Below are positions 27,231 to 34,828 of a DNA stretch of 64,000 bases, piece after piece; the stretch's first letter is position 1; every line of letters starts with the position of its first letter. The notes under the pieces are model-generated. The model was not told where the DNA came from. It saw nothing but the letters and a program-made list of their open reading frames with translations, and searched no databases. Location: positions 1 to 64,000 of the forward strand of contig NZ_SHKR01000014.1 in the NCBI RefSeq assembly GCF_004217145.1, written 5' to 3'. The position numbers and the translations under genes were made by a program. The stretch is from Kribbella rubisoli. GTDB lineage: Bacteria; Actinomycetota; Actinomycetes; Propionibacteriales; Kribbellaceae.

Positions 27231-28141
27231 GCAATCAGTCCTGCCGTCTTGAGGTCGGTGGTGAGCCAGTCCACTTGCTCGGCGGTCGCCTCAACCAGCG
27301 GCAACCTGAGTGTCGCGTGCTCGATGACGCCGGCCAGCTTGAGTGCGGCCTTCACCATGATGGCGCCCTGGGTCTTGGTCATGATCGTCTCGACGGCGGG
27401 CACCAGCCGTCGATCAATTTCCTGTGCGGTGGCGAGGTCGCCGGCCACCACGGCGTCGATCAGCTGCCGGTACTCGCGGCTCGCGACGTGGGCCACCACG
27501 CTCGCGATACCGACCGCGCCGATCGCCAGCGAAGCGAGATTGAGCTCGTCGGCACCGCAGTAGTAGAACAGATCGGTGTTCGCAAGCACCTTGGTGGTCC
27601 CGGCGATGTCGCCCTTGGCGTCCTTCACCGCGACGATCCGCGGGTGCTCGGCGAGCGCGATCAGCGTCTCGCTCTTGATCTCCACCCCGGCCCGGCCGGG
27701 GATGTCGTACAGCATGTTCGGCAGGCCGGTGGCGTCGGCGACGGCGGTGAAGTGCGCGCGTAGGCCGTCCTGCGGAGGCTTGTTGTAGTACGGCGTGACG
27801 ACGAGCAGTCCGTCGGCGCCGGCGGCCTCGGCCTGCTTGGCGCACTCGATGGTGTGCGCGGTGTCGTTGGTGCCGACACCGGCGACGATCTTGGCGCTGC
27901 CATCGAGGGCCTCGCGGACAGCCTCGATCAGCTGGACCTTCTCCTGGTCGGAGGTGGTCGGCGCCTCGCCGGTGGTCCCGTTCAGCACCAGGGCGTCGTT
28001 TCCGCCGTCCACCAGGTACTTCGCGACCTTCTGGGCAGCGTCGAGATCGAGGGACCCGTCGGGCCGGAACGGCGTGATCATCGCGGTCGTCAGACGGCCG
28101 AACGGCAGCGTCGACGAGGGCGTGGATTCTGGCGAGGACAT
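27227..28141 (-). CDS. dapA: 4-hydroxy-tetrahydrodipicolinate synthase
   Basis: A 304-residue TIM-barrel aldolase that condenses pyruvate with aspartate semialdehyde in the lysine/diaminopimelate pathway. The Schiff-base lysine is K173 in AVKDAKGD. Y145 in MLYDIPGR and the TTGE motif at about 56-59 complete the active site. It is first in a two-gene unit with rnj. dapB, the next step of the pathway, lies about 15 kb away on the same strand. A strong hairpin precedes the gene. Confidence 0.96.
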   Translation of the reverse strand: MSSPESTPSSTLPFGRLTTAMITPFRPDGSLDLDAAQKVAKYLVDGGNDALVLNGTTGEAPTTSDQEKVQLIEAVREALDGSAKIVAGVGTNDTAHTIECAKQAEAAGADGLLVVTPYYNKPPQDGLRAHFTAVADATGLPNMLYDIPGRAGVEIKSETLIALAEHPRIVAVKDAKGDIAGTTKVLANTDLFYYCGADELNLASLAIGAVGIASVVAHVASREYRQLIDAVVAGDLATAQEIDRRLVPAVETIMTKTQGAIMVKAALKLAGVIEHATLRLPLVEATAEQVDWLTTDLKTAGLIA

Positions 28142-28183
28142 GGCCCTCAGATTACCGCTCCCAAGCCCTGGAGAAATGGGTAG

Positions 28184-28225
28184 GCCTGGTGGCTGTCCGC
28201 TCGGGGGTCCGGGCAGCCACCAGGC
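28184..28225 (-). promoter_or_regulatory. Terminator-like hairpin in the dapA leader
   Basis: GCCTGGTGGCTG (28184-28195) and CAGCCACCAGGC (28214-28225) form a perfect 12-bp stem with an 18-nt GC-rich loop. It lies 42 bp upstream of the dapA start. Read on the minus strand the stem is followed by CTACCCATTTCTCC, somewhat pyrimidine-rich. It could be an attenuator, a transcript-stabilising hairpin, or a terminator for leftward read-through. The neighbouring upstream DNA (28260-28315) has unusually long A/T tracts for this genome. Confidence 0.5.
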
Positions 28226-28368
28226 TCACTCGTCCTATCGGGCCCGGCCCAGTAGTCGTTACAGCTTCTTTGAAAAAAGTCCGGAAAAACTTCTGCAAAT
28301 ACTCTGAGTGATCGAACGAGCGCATTCCGTCCAACTGTTGTGACTTCCGATGCATTATTCTCACCGGC

Positions 28369-28869
28369 GTGTCGACACCCATCCCCGCCGCCCGGCAGAG
28401 CCTCGTTATGGTCTGCGCCACAATGGCATCCGCGATGCCGGTGATCACCCTTGTGTTGTGGTTCGTTCTCGCGGCCGACGGGATCGGCGACTTTCCGGCG
28501 AGCTGGGCGCCGCTCGTGGTGCTTGCGGTAGCCGTTGGCGCCTATTCGGTCTGCGAACTGGTCGGCTTTCGCACTCCCCCGCTCGATGGGTCGGTGGCTC
28601 GCTCGGCGGCTGAGATCGAGGCGGATTCGTGGCGCCGGTTCACGACGTCCACCTTCACGCGCTTCGCGGTGTGCGAGGCGGTGTTCCTGGTGTCGGTCGC
28701 GTTGGCGTTCGTGGTGGAGAGTTTCTGGGTCGTGCTGATCGGCCTTGCACTCGCGTTGCCGCTGTTCTTGCTGGAGGCATGGCCGGGCGTGCGGAACCAG
28801 CGCCGGTTCGCGGCCGCGCTCGAGTCGCGCGGCGTGCCGTCGTACCTCGGCGGTCGGCTTCAGGACTGA
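28369..28869 (+). CDS. Small integral membrane protein, function unknown
   Basis: A 166-residue protein starting at GTG, with about four hydrophobic helices (residues 13-35, 45-65, 98-118 and 120-138). A polar loop contains SAAEIEADSWRRFTTSTFTRF. I do not recognise a characterised family. It is divergent from dapA and overlaps the convergent membrane hydrolase gene by 10 bp. Codon use matches its neighbours, so it is probably a real gene. Confidence 0.65.
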   Translation: MSTPIPAARQSLVMVCATMASAMPVITLVLWFVLAADGIGDFPASWAPLVVLAVAVGAYSVCELVGFRTPPLDGSVARSAAEIEADSWRRFTTSTFTRFAVCEAVFLVSVALAFVVESFWVVLIGLALALPLFLLEAWPGVRNQRRFAAALESRGVPSYLGGRLQD

Positions 28870-29648
28870 CCGGCGATCCAGATCTGCGTTGCGTCGAAGA
28901 CATGCCTGACCGCTTGGAAGGCTCCGGGGAGAAGGAGTACGCCGGCGATCAGCAGGATCGGGACGATGACGCCGTGCTCGACCCAGCTGCCGGTACGGAA
29001 GCGGAGAGGACGCGGAAGGCGGAGTTCGTACCAGGTCTCGCCGCGGATCGGCAGCGGCCAGAGCCACGGGCAACCGGAGCGGGTCAGGCTGTCACCCAGG
29101 CAGTGGACGAACATGCCGACGGCTACCGCGACACCGATCCAGCTACCGATCTGGGTCAGGCCGGCTTGTATCGCGTCAGCCGCCGCCGTGCCGGCGCCGA
29201 CGACGGACCAGCCGGCCGCGGCGAGGACCGCGAGGACGATCCAGTCCCCCAGCGCGTCCGCGGCCAGCACGAGGCCGGTCACCGCAACGGCGAGCACCGC
29301 CCACTTGCCGCGGTCACCGAGGTTGGCGGCAAGGAAGCCCAGTAATACGGCCGCGGCGAGCGTGTGGGTCGCGTGGCGGTGCTTGCCGGTGCTCTCCTCG
29401 TCGCGCGGACCTTTGGTCAGGTTGTAGAGCACGCCGGAGAACGCCCGCACCGCTCCCGAGACCAACCGAGTCACCGGTCCCAGCAAGCGCGAGGCGCTGG
29501 CGCCCGGGTGATCGAGATCCGGCAGCAACGCATACCCAGCGGTGGCGGCCGCGAACGGCACCACCTCCGCCACCGACGTCAACCCGACGAGCGGCGCCAC
29601 CGCCAACCCGGCGCACCACCCCGACAACGCATGCGACCGCCCCATCAT
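28860..29648 (-). CDS. Metal-dependent hydrolase-like membrane protein (YdjM/LexA-binding-related family)
   Basis: A 262-residue polytopic protein with MMGRSHALSGWCAGL at the N-terminus, DLDHPGASASRLLG, HRHATHTLAAAV and VHCLGDSLTRSGCPWLWP. These His/Asp-rich motifs are characteristic of the YdjM-like membrane-bound metal-dependent hydrolase family. The substrate is unknown. ATG at 29648 was chosen because GAGG lies 6 nt upstream; the open frame extends only slightly further. Confidence 0.85.
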   Translation of the reverse strand: MMGRSHALSGWCAGLAVAPLVGLTSVAEVVPFAAATAGYALLPDLDHPGASASRLLGPVTRLVSGAVRAFSGVLYNLTKGPRDEESTGKHRHATHTLAAAVLLGFLAANLGDRGKWAVLAVAVTGLVLAADALGDWIVLAVLAAAGWSVVGAGTAAADAIQAGLTQIGSWIGVAVAVGMFVHCLGDSLTRSGCPWLWPLPIRGETWYELRLPRPLRFRTGSWVEHGVIVPILLIAGVLLLPGAFQAVRHVFDATQIWIAGQS

Positions 29649-29773
29649 CCGAAGCCTCACTCCCCTCACAGCCGGCCCTCATTCTCCCCCCTACATCCCA
29701 CCAGCCCCATCAGCCACGCTGACCCCACCGACACCGACCACACCTCGCCGGGACGGCCGCCCCGGCGTACGTC

Positions 29774-29861
29774 TGAGGGGTCAACCCCGCAGCTGGTCGG
29801 TTGCGCCCCGAGATTCTGAAGGGCCAACCCGCCATCTCGGGGGTTGACCCCTCAGTTGGCC
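29774..29861. repeat. Nested inverted-repeat element upstream of argG
   Basis: An outer perfect 15-bp inverted repeat pairs TGAGGGGTCAACCCC (29774-29788) with GGGGTTGACCCCTCA (29840-29854). Nested inside, CCCCGAGAT (29806-29814) pairs with ATCTCGGGG (29834-29842). An alternative pair is GGCCAAC (29822-29828) with GTTGGCC (29855-29861). The competing pairings suggest a foldable element, perhaps REP- or MITE-like. No coding sequence is evident in it. Confidence 0.75.
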
Positions 29862-29894
29862 GGCTGGTGCGGAGGCGGCGCGCGAGCCTGCGCG

Positions 29895-30020
29895 GGGCTG
29901 GTCTGGGTGGGCTGGTCTGGGTGGGCTGGTCTGGGTGGGCTGGTCTGGGTGGGCTGGTCTGGGTGGGCTGGTCTGGGTGGGCTGGTCTGGGTGGGCTGGT
30001 GTGGGTGGGCTGGTGTGGGC
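29895..30020. repeat. 14-bp tandem repeat (VNTR-like), nine copies
   Basis: Seven perfect copies of GGGCTGGTCTGGGT run from 29895 to 29992. Two variant copies follow, GGGCTGGTGTGGGT and GGGCTGGTGTGGGC, ending at 30020. The unit is not a multiple of three, so translated frames shift from copy to copy; the repeats are best read as noncoding. The plus strand is rich in GGG runs that could form G-quadruplexes. The array ends 14 bp before the putative argG -35 element. Confidence 0.95.
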
Positions 30021-30034
30021 CGGTGGTGACGGTT

Positions 30035-30063
30035 TTGCATAATCATGCAGAGGGGTGCATACT
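30035..30063 (+). promoter_or_regulatory. Putative argG promoter, probably leaderless
   Basis: TTGCAT (30035-30040) and CATACT (30058-30063) are separated by 17 bp, a standard -35/-10 layout. Six bases after the -10 element lies the GTG at 30070 that begins the conserved ArgG N-terminus. The only purine-rich stretch, GAGGGG, is 14 nt away, too far for a normal ribosome-binding site. This points to a leaderless mRNA. The assignment is by inspection only. Confidence 0.55.
30036..30049. promoter_or_regulatory. ARG box (ArgR operator) for argG
   Basis: TGCATAATCATGCA is a near-perfect TGCAT-N4-ATGCA palindrome, the core of actinobacterial ARG boxes. A second TGCAT half-site follows at 30056-30060. 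The palindrome covers the putative -35 element and the start of the spacer, so the arginine repressor bound here would block RNA polymerase. Confidence 0.75.
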
Positions 30064-30069
30064 TTTCCT

Positions 30070-31503
30070 GTGTCCAAGGTGCTTACTTCTTTGCCGGTTG
30101 GTGAGCGGGTCGGGATTGCCTTTTCTGGGGGTCTCGACACGTCGGTCGCGGTTGCGTGGATGCGGGACAAGGGTGCGATCCCGTGCACGTACACCGCCGA
30201 TCTCGGGCAGGCCGACGAGCCTGACATCGAGTCGGTGCCGGGGCGTGCGACGGCGTACGGCGCGGAGATCACCCGGCTGGTCGACTGCCGGACGGCGATG
30301 GTCGAGGAAGGGCTCGCGGCGCTGGCCTGCGGCGCGTTCCACATCCGGTCGGGCGGGCGGACGTACTTCAACACCACCCCGATCGGGCGTGCCGTGACCG
30401 GCACGCTGCTGGTCCGGGCGATGCTCGACGACGACGTGCAGATCTGGGGCGACGGGTCGACGTTCAAGGGCAACGACATCGAGCGCTTCTACCGGTACGG
30501 CCTGCTGGCGAACCCGCAGCTGCGGATCTACAAGCCGTGGCTGGATGCGCAGTTCGTGCACGAGCTCGGCGGGCGGAAAGAGATGTCCGAGTGGCTGGTC
30601 ACCCACGACCTGCCGTACCGCGACAGCACCGAGAAGGCGTACTCGACCGACGCGAACATCTGGGGTGCGACGCACGAGGCGAAGACGCTCGAGCACCTCG
30701 ACACCGGGCTCGAGACCGTCGACCCGATCATGGGTGTGAAGCACTGGGACCCGTCGGTCGTGATCGAGACCGAGGACGTGACGATCGGCTTCGAGCAGGG
30801 CCGGCCGGTGACGATCAACGGCAAGGAGTTCGGCTCCGCGGTCGACCTGGTGCTCGAGGCGAACGCGATCGGCGGCCGGCACGGGCTGGGCATGTCCGAC
30901 CAGATCGAGAACCGCGTCATCGAGGCCAAGAGCCGGGGCATCTACGAGGCGCCGGGGATGGCGCTGCTGCACTCGGCGTACGAGCGGCTGGTGAACGCGA
31001 TCCACAACGAGGACACCCTCGCCAGCTACCACACCGAGGGCCGCAAGCTCGGCCGGCTGATGTACGAAGGTCGTTGGCTGGACCCACAATCGCTGATGAT
31101 CCGGGAGTCGCTGCAGCGCTGGGTCGGTACGGCGGTCACCGGGTCGGTGACGTTGCGGCTGCGGCGGGGTGAGGACTATTCGATCCTCGACACCACCGGC
31201 CCGGCGCTCAGCTACCACCCGGACAAGCTGTCGATGGAGCGGATCGAGGACTCGGCGTTCGGCCCGGTCGACCGGATCGGTCAGCTGACGATGCGGAACC
31301 TGGACATCGCCGACTCCCGCTCGAAGCTGGAGCAGTACGCCGGCCTCGGCATGTTCGGCAGCTCCAACCCCGCGCTCGCCTCCTCCACCGACCTCATCGG
31401 CGAGCTCCCCACGGGCGGCGCCGAGGCGATCGCCTCCCGCGGCGAGGCCACCGAAGAGGACGAGCTCCTCGACCGCGCCGCAATGGAGTCCGGCACCGAC
31501 TGA
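30070..31503 (+). CDS. argG: Argininosuccinate synthase
   Basis: A 477-residue enzyme that joins citrulline and aspartate using ATP in arginine synthesis. The PP-loop SGGLDTS is at residues 19-25. The length and the C-terminal extension (EDELLDRAAMESGTD) match the longer actinobacterial ArgG form. The open frame can begin at GTG 30055, but GTG 30070 begins the conserved SKVLTSLPVGERVGIAFSGG and fits the promoter. No other arg genes are nearby. Regulation by ArgR is predicted from the ARG box. Confidence 0.96.
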   Translation: MSKVLTSLPVGERVGIAFSGGLDTSVAVAWMRDKGAIPCTYTADLGQADEPDIESVPGRATAYGAEITRLVDCRTAMVEEGLAALACGAFHIRSGGRTYFNTTPIGRAVTGTLLVRAMLDDDVQIWGDGSTFKGNDIERFYRYGLLANPQLRIYKPWLDAQFVHELGGRKEMSEWLVTHDLPYRDSTEKAYSTDANIWGATHEAKTLEHLDTGLETVDPIMGVKHWDPSVVIETEDVTIGFEQGRPVTINGKEFGSAVDLVLEANAIGGRHGLGMSDQIENRVIEAKSRGIYEAPGMALLHSAYERLVNAIHNEDTLASYHTEGRKLGRLMYEGRWLDPQSLMIRESLQRWVGTAVTGSVTLRLRRGEDYSILDTTGPALSYHPDKLSMERIEDSAFGPVDRIGQLTMRNLDIADSRSKLEQYAGLGMFGSSNPALASSTDLIGELPTGGAEAIASRGEATEEDELLDRAAMESGTD

Positions 31504-31628
31504 CCACCTGAACGTGCCGAACGACCCCGACCGCCGAGTCGTGGTGAACGGCTCGGCCCTCGATCTTCGAGTCGTGGATTGTGGTTGCGCTGGGCGACCA
31601 CAATCCACGACTCGGCGGCGGTGGTCAG
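31500..31628. terminator. Nested inverted-repeat block after argG, probable bidirectional terminator
   Basis: The innermost stem is a perfect 18-bp inverted repeat: CGAGTCGTGGATTGTGGT (31568-31585) with ACCACAATCCACGACTCG (31597-31614), loop 11 nt. CCGCCGAGTCGTGG (31531-31544) can instead pair with CCACGACTCGGCGG (31605-31618). CTGACCACC (31500-31508) pairs with GGTGGTCAG (31620-31628). It lies between convergent argG and the next gene, overlapping the ends of both. Termination is likely, but the layered design exceeds a simple terminator. Confidence 0.75.
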
Positions 31629-32239
31629 TCGCGTGCAGTTCCTTGGACTTGGGGGCGGGTCGCGCGTGCGGCCAACGGCTGGGCGGGAGCGGGGGCGGTG
31701 GACTCGTTGGCGGACTGAGCAGCGGGGCGGGTGGTCGGGGAGACGACGCCGGCGCCGGCACGGCGCTGGACGTCCGCCAGCTCCTGGAAGTGCGCTCGCG
31801 TGATCGCGCCACTCATGACCAGGCGTGCCTCGTCCCCCGCCTCGTGAGCCACGGCCTCGTACTCGCCGCGCAGGACGCGGTCAGCCGCCCGGCCGGCCAA
31901 TCGACCGAGCCGGCTGTCGCCGGCTTCGACCGTCAGGCGAGCGTCGACCTGGGTGGCGATGGCCAGCGCCGCCCGTCCCGCGGTCGCCGTCCGATCGTCG
32001 GCCGGCACGCGGTCGAAGTGACGGCTGGAATTCATGGTCGCCTCGACTACCCTCTGCAGGCGCTCCCCCGGCCCGGCGGCCGCCAACTGGCCGGAGAGCT
32101 CCGCCGCGGGCAGGCCGGACGGTCCCAGGTCGTGCACGATCGCGTCGAGGAGCGCGGGACGCAGCGAGCCCTCGACCGTCGCGATGAACTGGCGTTCCTG
32201 CGTGCTGATCGGCTGGGGCGCCCGGACGGGTTCGGTCAT
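31625..32239 (-). CDS. Hypothetical protein downstream of the paa operon
   Basis: A 204-residue, mostly helical, Ala/Arg-rich soluble protein with no domain I recognise and a disordered Thr/Ala/Pro-rich C-terminal tail after about residue 165. It starts 27 bp after the paaE stop on the same strand and may be an operon member. A short hairpin (GCGACC 32240-32245 with GGTCGC 32257-32262) abuts the start codon and there is no clear ribosome-binding site. GC-rich codon use like its neighbours supports coding. Confidence 0.55.
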   Translation of the reverse strand: MTEPVRAPQPISTQERQFIATVEGSLRPALLDAIVHDLGPSGLPAAELSGQLAAAGPGERLQRVVEATMNSSRHFDRVPADDRTATAGRAALAIATQVDARLTVEAGDSRLGRLAGRAADRVLRGEYEAVAHEAGDEARLVMSGAITRAHFQELADVQRRAGAGVVSPTTRPAAQSANESTAPAPAQPLAARATRPQVQGTARD

Positions 32240-32266
32240 GCGACCGGAGTGAATCAGGTCGCAGGG

Positions 32267-33358
32267 TCAGGCGTCGTAGTCGAGGGTGACGGTTGGCGTG
32301 GTCGGGTGGGACTGGCAGGTGAGGACGTAGCCGGCGCGGAGCTCGTCGGGTTCCAGGGCCCAGTTGGTGTCCATGGTGACGGAGCCTTCGAGGAGCTTCG
32401 CGCGGCAGGTGCCGCAGACGCCGCCCTTGCAGGCGAAGGGTGCGTCGGAGCGTACGGCGAGGGTCGCGTCGAGCACCGCCTTGGAGTGTTCGCCCAGCGG
32501 GAACGTCGAGCGGCGGCCGTCGAGGATGATCGTGACCTGCGCGGCGTCCTCGTCCGTGGCCGTTTCCTCGACCGGTGCCTTCGGGGCTTCGTCGCCGACG
32601 TGGAAGAGCTCGGCGTGGACGTGTTCGCGCGGCACGCCCTCGCCCAGCAAGAGTTCCTGCGCGCCGACGACCATCGCGTACGGCCCGCAGAGGAACCACT
32701 CGTCGACCGAGTCCAGCGGCAGGATCGTCGCGAACATGCGCTTCAGCCGGTCCGCGTCGATCCGTCCGCTGAACAGCTCGACCTCGGTCGTCTCGCGGGA
32801 CAGCACATGGACGAGGTGCAGGCGTTCGGCGTACCGGTCCTTCAGGTCGGCCAGCTCGTCGGCGAACATGACCGAGCCCGCGGTGCGGTTGCCGTAGAGC
32901 AACGTGACGCGACTGGTCGGCTCGACCGCGAGAATCGTGGCGACGAGCGAGAGCACCGGCGTGATGCCACTGCCCGCGGCGACGAACGCGTAATGCTTCG
33001 TCTGCGAGGGATCGAGGGTTGTGCCGAATCGGCCGAGCGGCGTCATCACCTCGAGTTCGTCGCCGACCTTCAGTTCCTGTGCGGCGTACGCCGAGAACTC
33101 GCCGCCAGGGATCCGCTTGACGCCGATCCGCAGTACGCCGGAATCGGCCGGCGAGCAGATCGAGTAGCTCCGGCGGATCTCCTCGCCGAGGCGGCGGATC
33201 GTCAGGTGCTGGCCCGCGGTGAACTCGTACTCCCCCGCCAGCTCGGGCGGTACGGCGAAGGTGATCGCGACCGAGTCGTCGGTGATCGCGTCGATCGCGG
33301 CAACCTTCAGCGGGTGGAAGGTCGCGCGGCGGCGGGGGGCGACGGTCGTCGTCGTCAT
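32267..33358 (-). CDS. paaE: Phenylacetyl-CoA epoxidase reductase subunit PaaE
   Basis: A 363-residue reductase that passes electrons from NAD(P)H to the PaaAC oxygenase. An N-terminal ferredoxin-reductase FAD domain (RRSYSICSP) is followed by an NAD(P)-binding domain (AAGSGITPVLSL) and a C-terminal plant-type 2Fe-2S ferredoxin domain. The latter shows CKGGVCGTCRAKL and a final LTCQSHP. ATG at 33358 overlaps the paaD stop by 1 bp, which indicates coupling; longer frame extensions were rejected. Confidence 0.95.
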   Translation of the reverse strand: MTTTTVAPRRRATFHPLKVAAIDAITDDSVAITFAVPPELAGEYEFTAGQHLTIRRLGEEIRRSYSICSPADSGVLRIGVKRIPGGEFSAYAAQELKVGDELEVMTPLGRFGTTLDPSQTKHYAFVAAGSGITPVLSLVATILAVEPTSRVTLLYGNRTAGSVMFADELADLKDRYAERLHLVHVLSRETTEVELFSGRIDADRLKRMFATILPLDSVDEWFLCGPYAMVVGAQELLLGEGVPREHVHAELFHVGDEAPKAPVEETATDEDAAQVTIILDGRRSTFPLGEHSKAVLDATLAVRSDAPFACKGGVCGTCRAKLLEGSVTMDTNWALEPDELRAGYVLTCQSHPTTPTVTLDYDA

Positions 33359-33825
33359 CAGATCGCCTTGAAGTGGTCGAAGGGTTCGCGGCAGGTATTG
33401 CAGCGCCAGAGTGCTTTGCAGGAGGTGGAGCCGAAATGGCTGAGCTCTGTCGTGTCCGGGGAACCGCACAAGGGGCAGCGAACGCTCAATCGCAGCATCA
33501 CCGGTCCAGCTCCAGATGGCGGCGCGATGCCGTAGTCGACGAGTTTCGCCTTGCCTGACTCGCTCATCCAGTCGGTGGTCCAGGCCGGCGAGAGGACTGT
33601 CTCCACTCGACCATCCACGTCCAACGACCGCAGCGTCAGCTCTACCTCGTGCCGGATCAGGTCCATCGCCGGGCAGCCGGAGTACGTCGGGGTGATCGTC
33701 ACGACGACCTCATCACCTTCGTGGCGGACGCCGCGGAGTACGCCGAGGTCGGCGATCGTCAGGACCGGAACCTCGGGGTCTGCTACCTCGCCGACGGCCT
33801 CGAGGATGGCTGCGTCGGTCACCAT
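33358..33825 (-). CDS. paaD: Phenylacetyl-CoA epoxidase assembly subunit PaaD
   Basis: A 155-residue protein of the MIP18/SufT-like family, thought to help assemble the metal centre of the epoxidase. DPEVPVLTIADLGVLRGV and the YSGCPAMDLI motif are the DUF59 signature. A C-terminal zinc-ribbon-like region has CPLCGSPDT and later CNTCREPF. ATG at 33825 overlaps the paaC stop; GTG at 33822 would give a 4-bp overlap and is equally possible. Confidence 0.93.
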   Translation of the reverse strand: MVTDAAILEAVGEVADPEVPVLTIADLGVLRGVRHEGDEVVVTITPTYSGCPAMDLIRHEVELTLRSLDVDGRVETVLSPAWTTDWMSESGKAKLVDYGIAPPSGAGPVMLRLSVRCPLCGSPDTTELSHFGSTSCKALWRCNTCREPFDHFKAI

Positions 33826-34553
33826 GTCGCACCCGGGTGGGATCGCGCGACGTGCTGCAGCTCGGCCAGCAGGTAGCCCATGTGCTCGGTGTGACGTCCG
33901 AGCCGACCGCCCGTGTGCTGGTACGAGGACGAAGGCCGCTCGCAAGTGGACTCGTCGATCACGCCCAGCACTCGGTCGGTCCAGGCGGCCGACAGCGTTG
34001 AGGGATCCACGGCGGCCGGAAGGCGCTGCACCAACGAATCAGACTCGAACAGCTCGGCCGTGTAGGGCCACAGTGCGTCCAGACCGGCCTGCATGCGGCG
34101 GTGGCTCTCCTCGGTCCCGTCGCCCAGACGGAGCACCCACTGCGTCGCATGGTCGACGTGGTACGCGACCTCCTTGACCGCCTTCCCCGCCACGCCGGCC
34201 AGCGTCTCGTCAGCGCTCGACCGCAGCTCGTCGTACAGCAGGTGCTGGTACGTCGCGAAGTACAGCAACCGCGCCATCGCGAACGCGAAGTCGCCGTTGG
34301 GCAGCTCGCACAGCTGCACGTTCAGGAAGTCGCGCTCGTCGCGGAAGTACGCCAAATCGTCCTCGGTCCGCCCGTCGAACGACCCGGCGTACTGCAACAG
34401 CGATCGCGCCTGCCCCAGCTGGTCGAGTCCGATGTTGCCGAGGGCAACGTCTTCCTCGAGCTGCGGGGCGGCCGCGATCCACTCGGCGGTGCGCTGCGCG
34501 GAGATCAGCGCATCGTCACCGAGCCGGAGTGTGTAGGCGAACAGATCGTTCAC
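33819..34553 (-). CDS. paaC: Phenylacetyl-CoA epoxidase structural subunit PaaC
   Basis: A 244-residue ferritin-like protein that pairs with PaaA as its non-catalytic partner. Typical stretches are LGDDALISAQRTAEW, NIGLDQLGQARSLLQYAG and EVAYHVDHATQWVLRLGDG. It overlaps paaB by 4 bp upstream and paaD downstream. Together with paaA, B, D and E it forms the complete epoxidase set. Confidence 0.95.
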   Translation of the reverse strand: MNDLFAYTLRLGDDALISAQRTAEWIAAAPQLEEDVALGNIGLDQLGQARSLLQYAGSFDGRTEDDLAYFRDERDFLNVQLCELPNGDFAFAMARLLYFATYQHLLYDELRSSADETLAGVAGKAVKEVAYHVDHATQWVLRLGDGTEESHRRMQAGLDALWPYTAELFESDSLVQRLPAAVDPSTLSAAWTDRVLGVIDESTCERPSSSYQHTGGRLGRHTEHMGYLLAELQHVARSHPGATW

Positions 34554-34828
34554 AGGTGCTCGACACCTTCCGGGACCTCGTAGAAGGTCGGGTGCCGGTA
34601 CACCTTGTCGCCGGCCGGGTCGAAGAACTCGTCCTTCTCGTCCGGTGACGATGCGGTGATGTCAGCGGCGCGCACCACCCAGATCGACACGCCCTCCTGC
34701 CGGCGCGTGTAGACGTCGCGCGCGTTCCGCAACGCCATCGTCGCGTCCGGCGCGTGCAAGCTGCCGACGTGTGTGTGCGACAACCCACGGCGCGAACGGA
34801 CGAAGACCTCCCACAGTGGCTCGATCAT
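34550..34828 (-). CDS. paaB: Phenylacetyl-CoA epoxidase subunit PaaB
   Basis: A 92-residue small subunit that bridges PaaAC heterodimers. PLWEVFVRSRRGLSHTHVGS and ALRNARDVYTRRQEGVSIWV are the family signature. ATG at 34828 overlaps the paaA stop by 4 bp and fits the family length; a longer frame start at 34882 was rejected. Confidence 0.95.
   Translation of the reverse strand: MIEPLWEVFVRSRRGLSHTHVGSLHAPDATMALRNARDVYTRRQEGVSIWVVRAADITASSPDEKDEFFDPAGDKVYRHPTFYEVPEGVEHL

Noticed and set aside
28152..28448. 98-codon minus-strand frame upstream of dapA
   Set aside because: Codon choice is unlike neighbouring genes, it overlaps the hairpin, and no ribosome-binding site is clear. Kept only as a note in the dapA leader finding.
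29895..30020. Possible CRISPR array
   Set aside because: The repeats are contiguous 14-mers with no spacers and there are no cas genes.
29781..30479. A minus-strand frame with Pro/Thr/Gln-rich repeats across the 14-bp tandem array
   Set aside because: The repeat unit is not a multiple of three, the frame overlaps argG, and the peptide is just the translated repeat.
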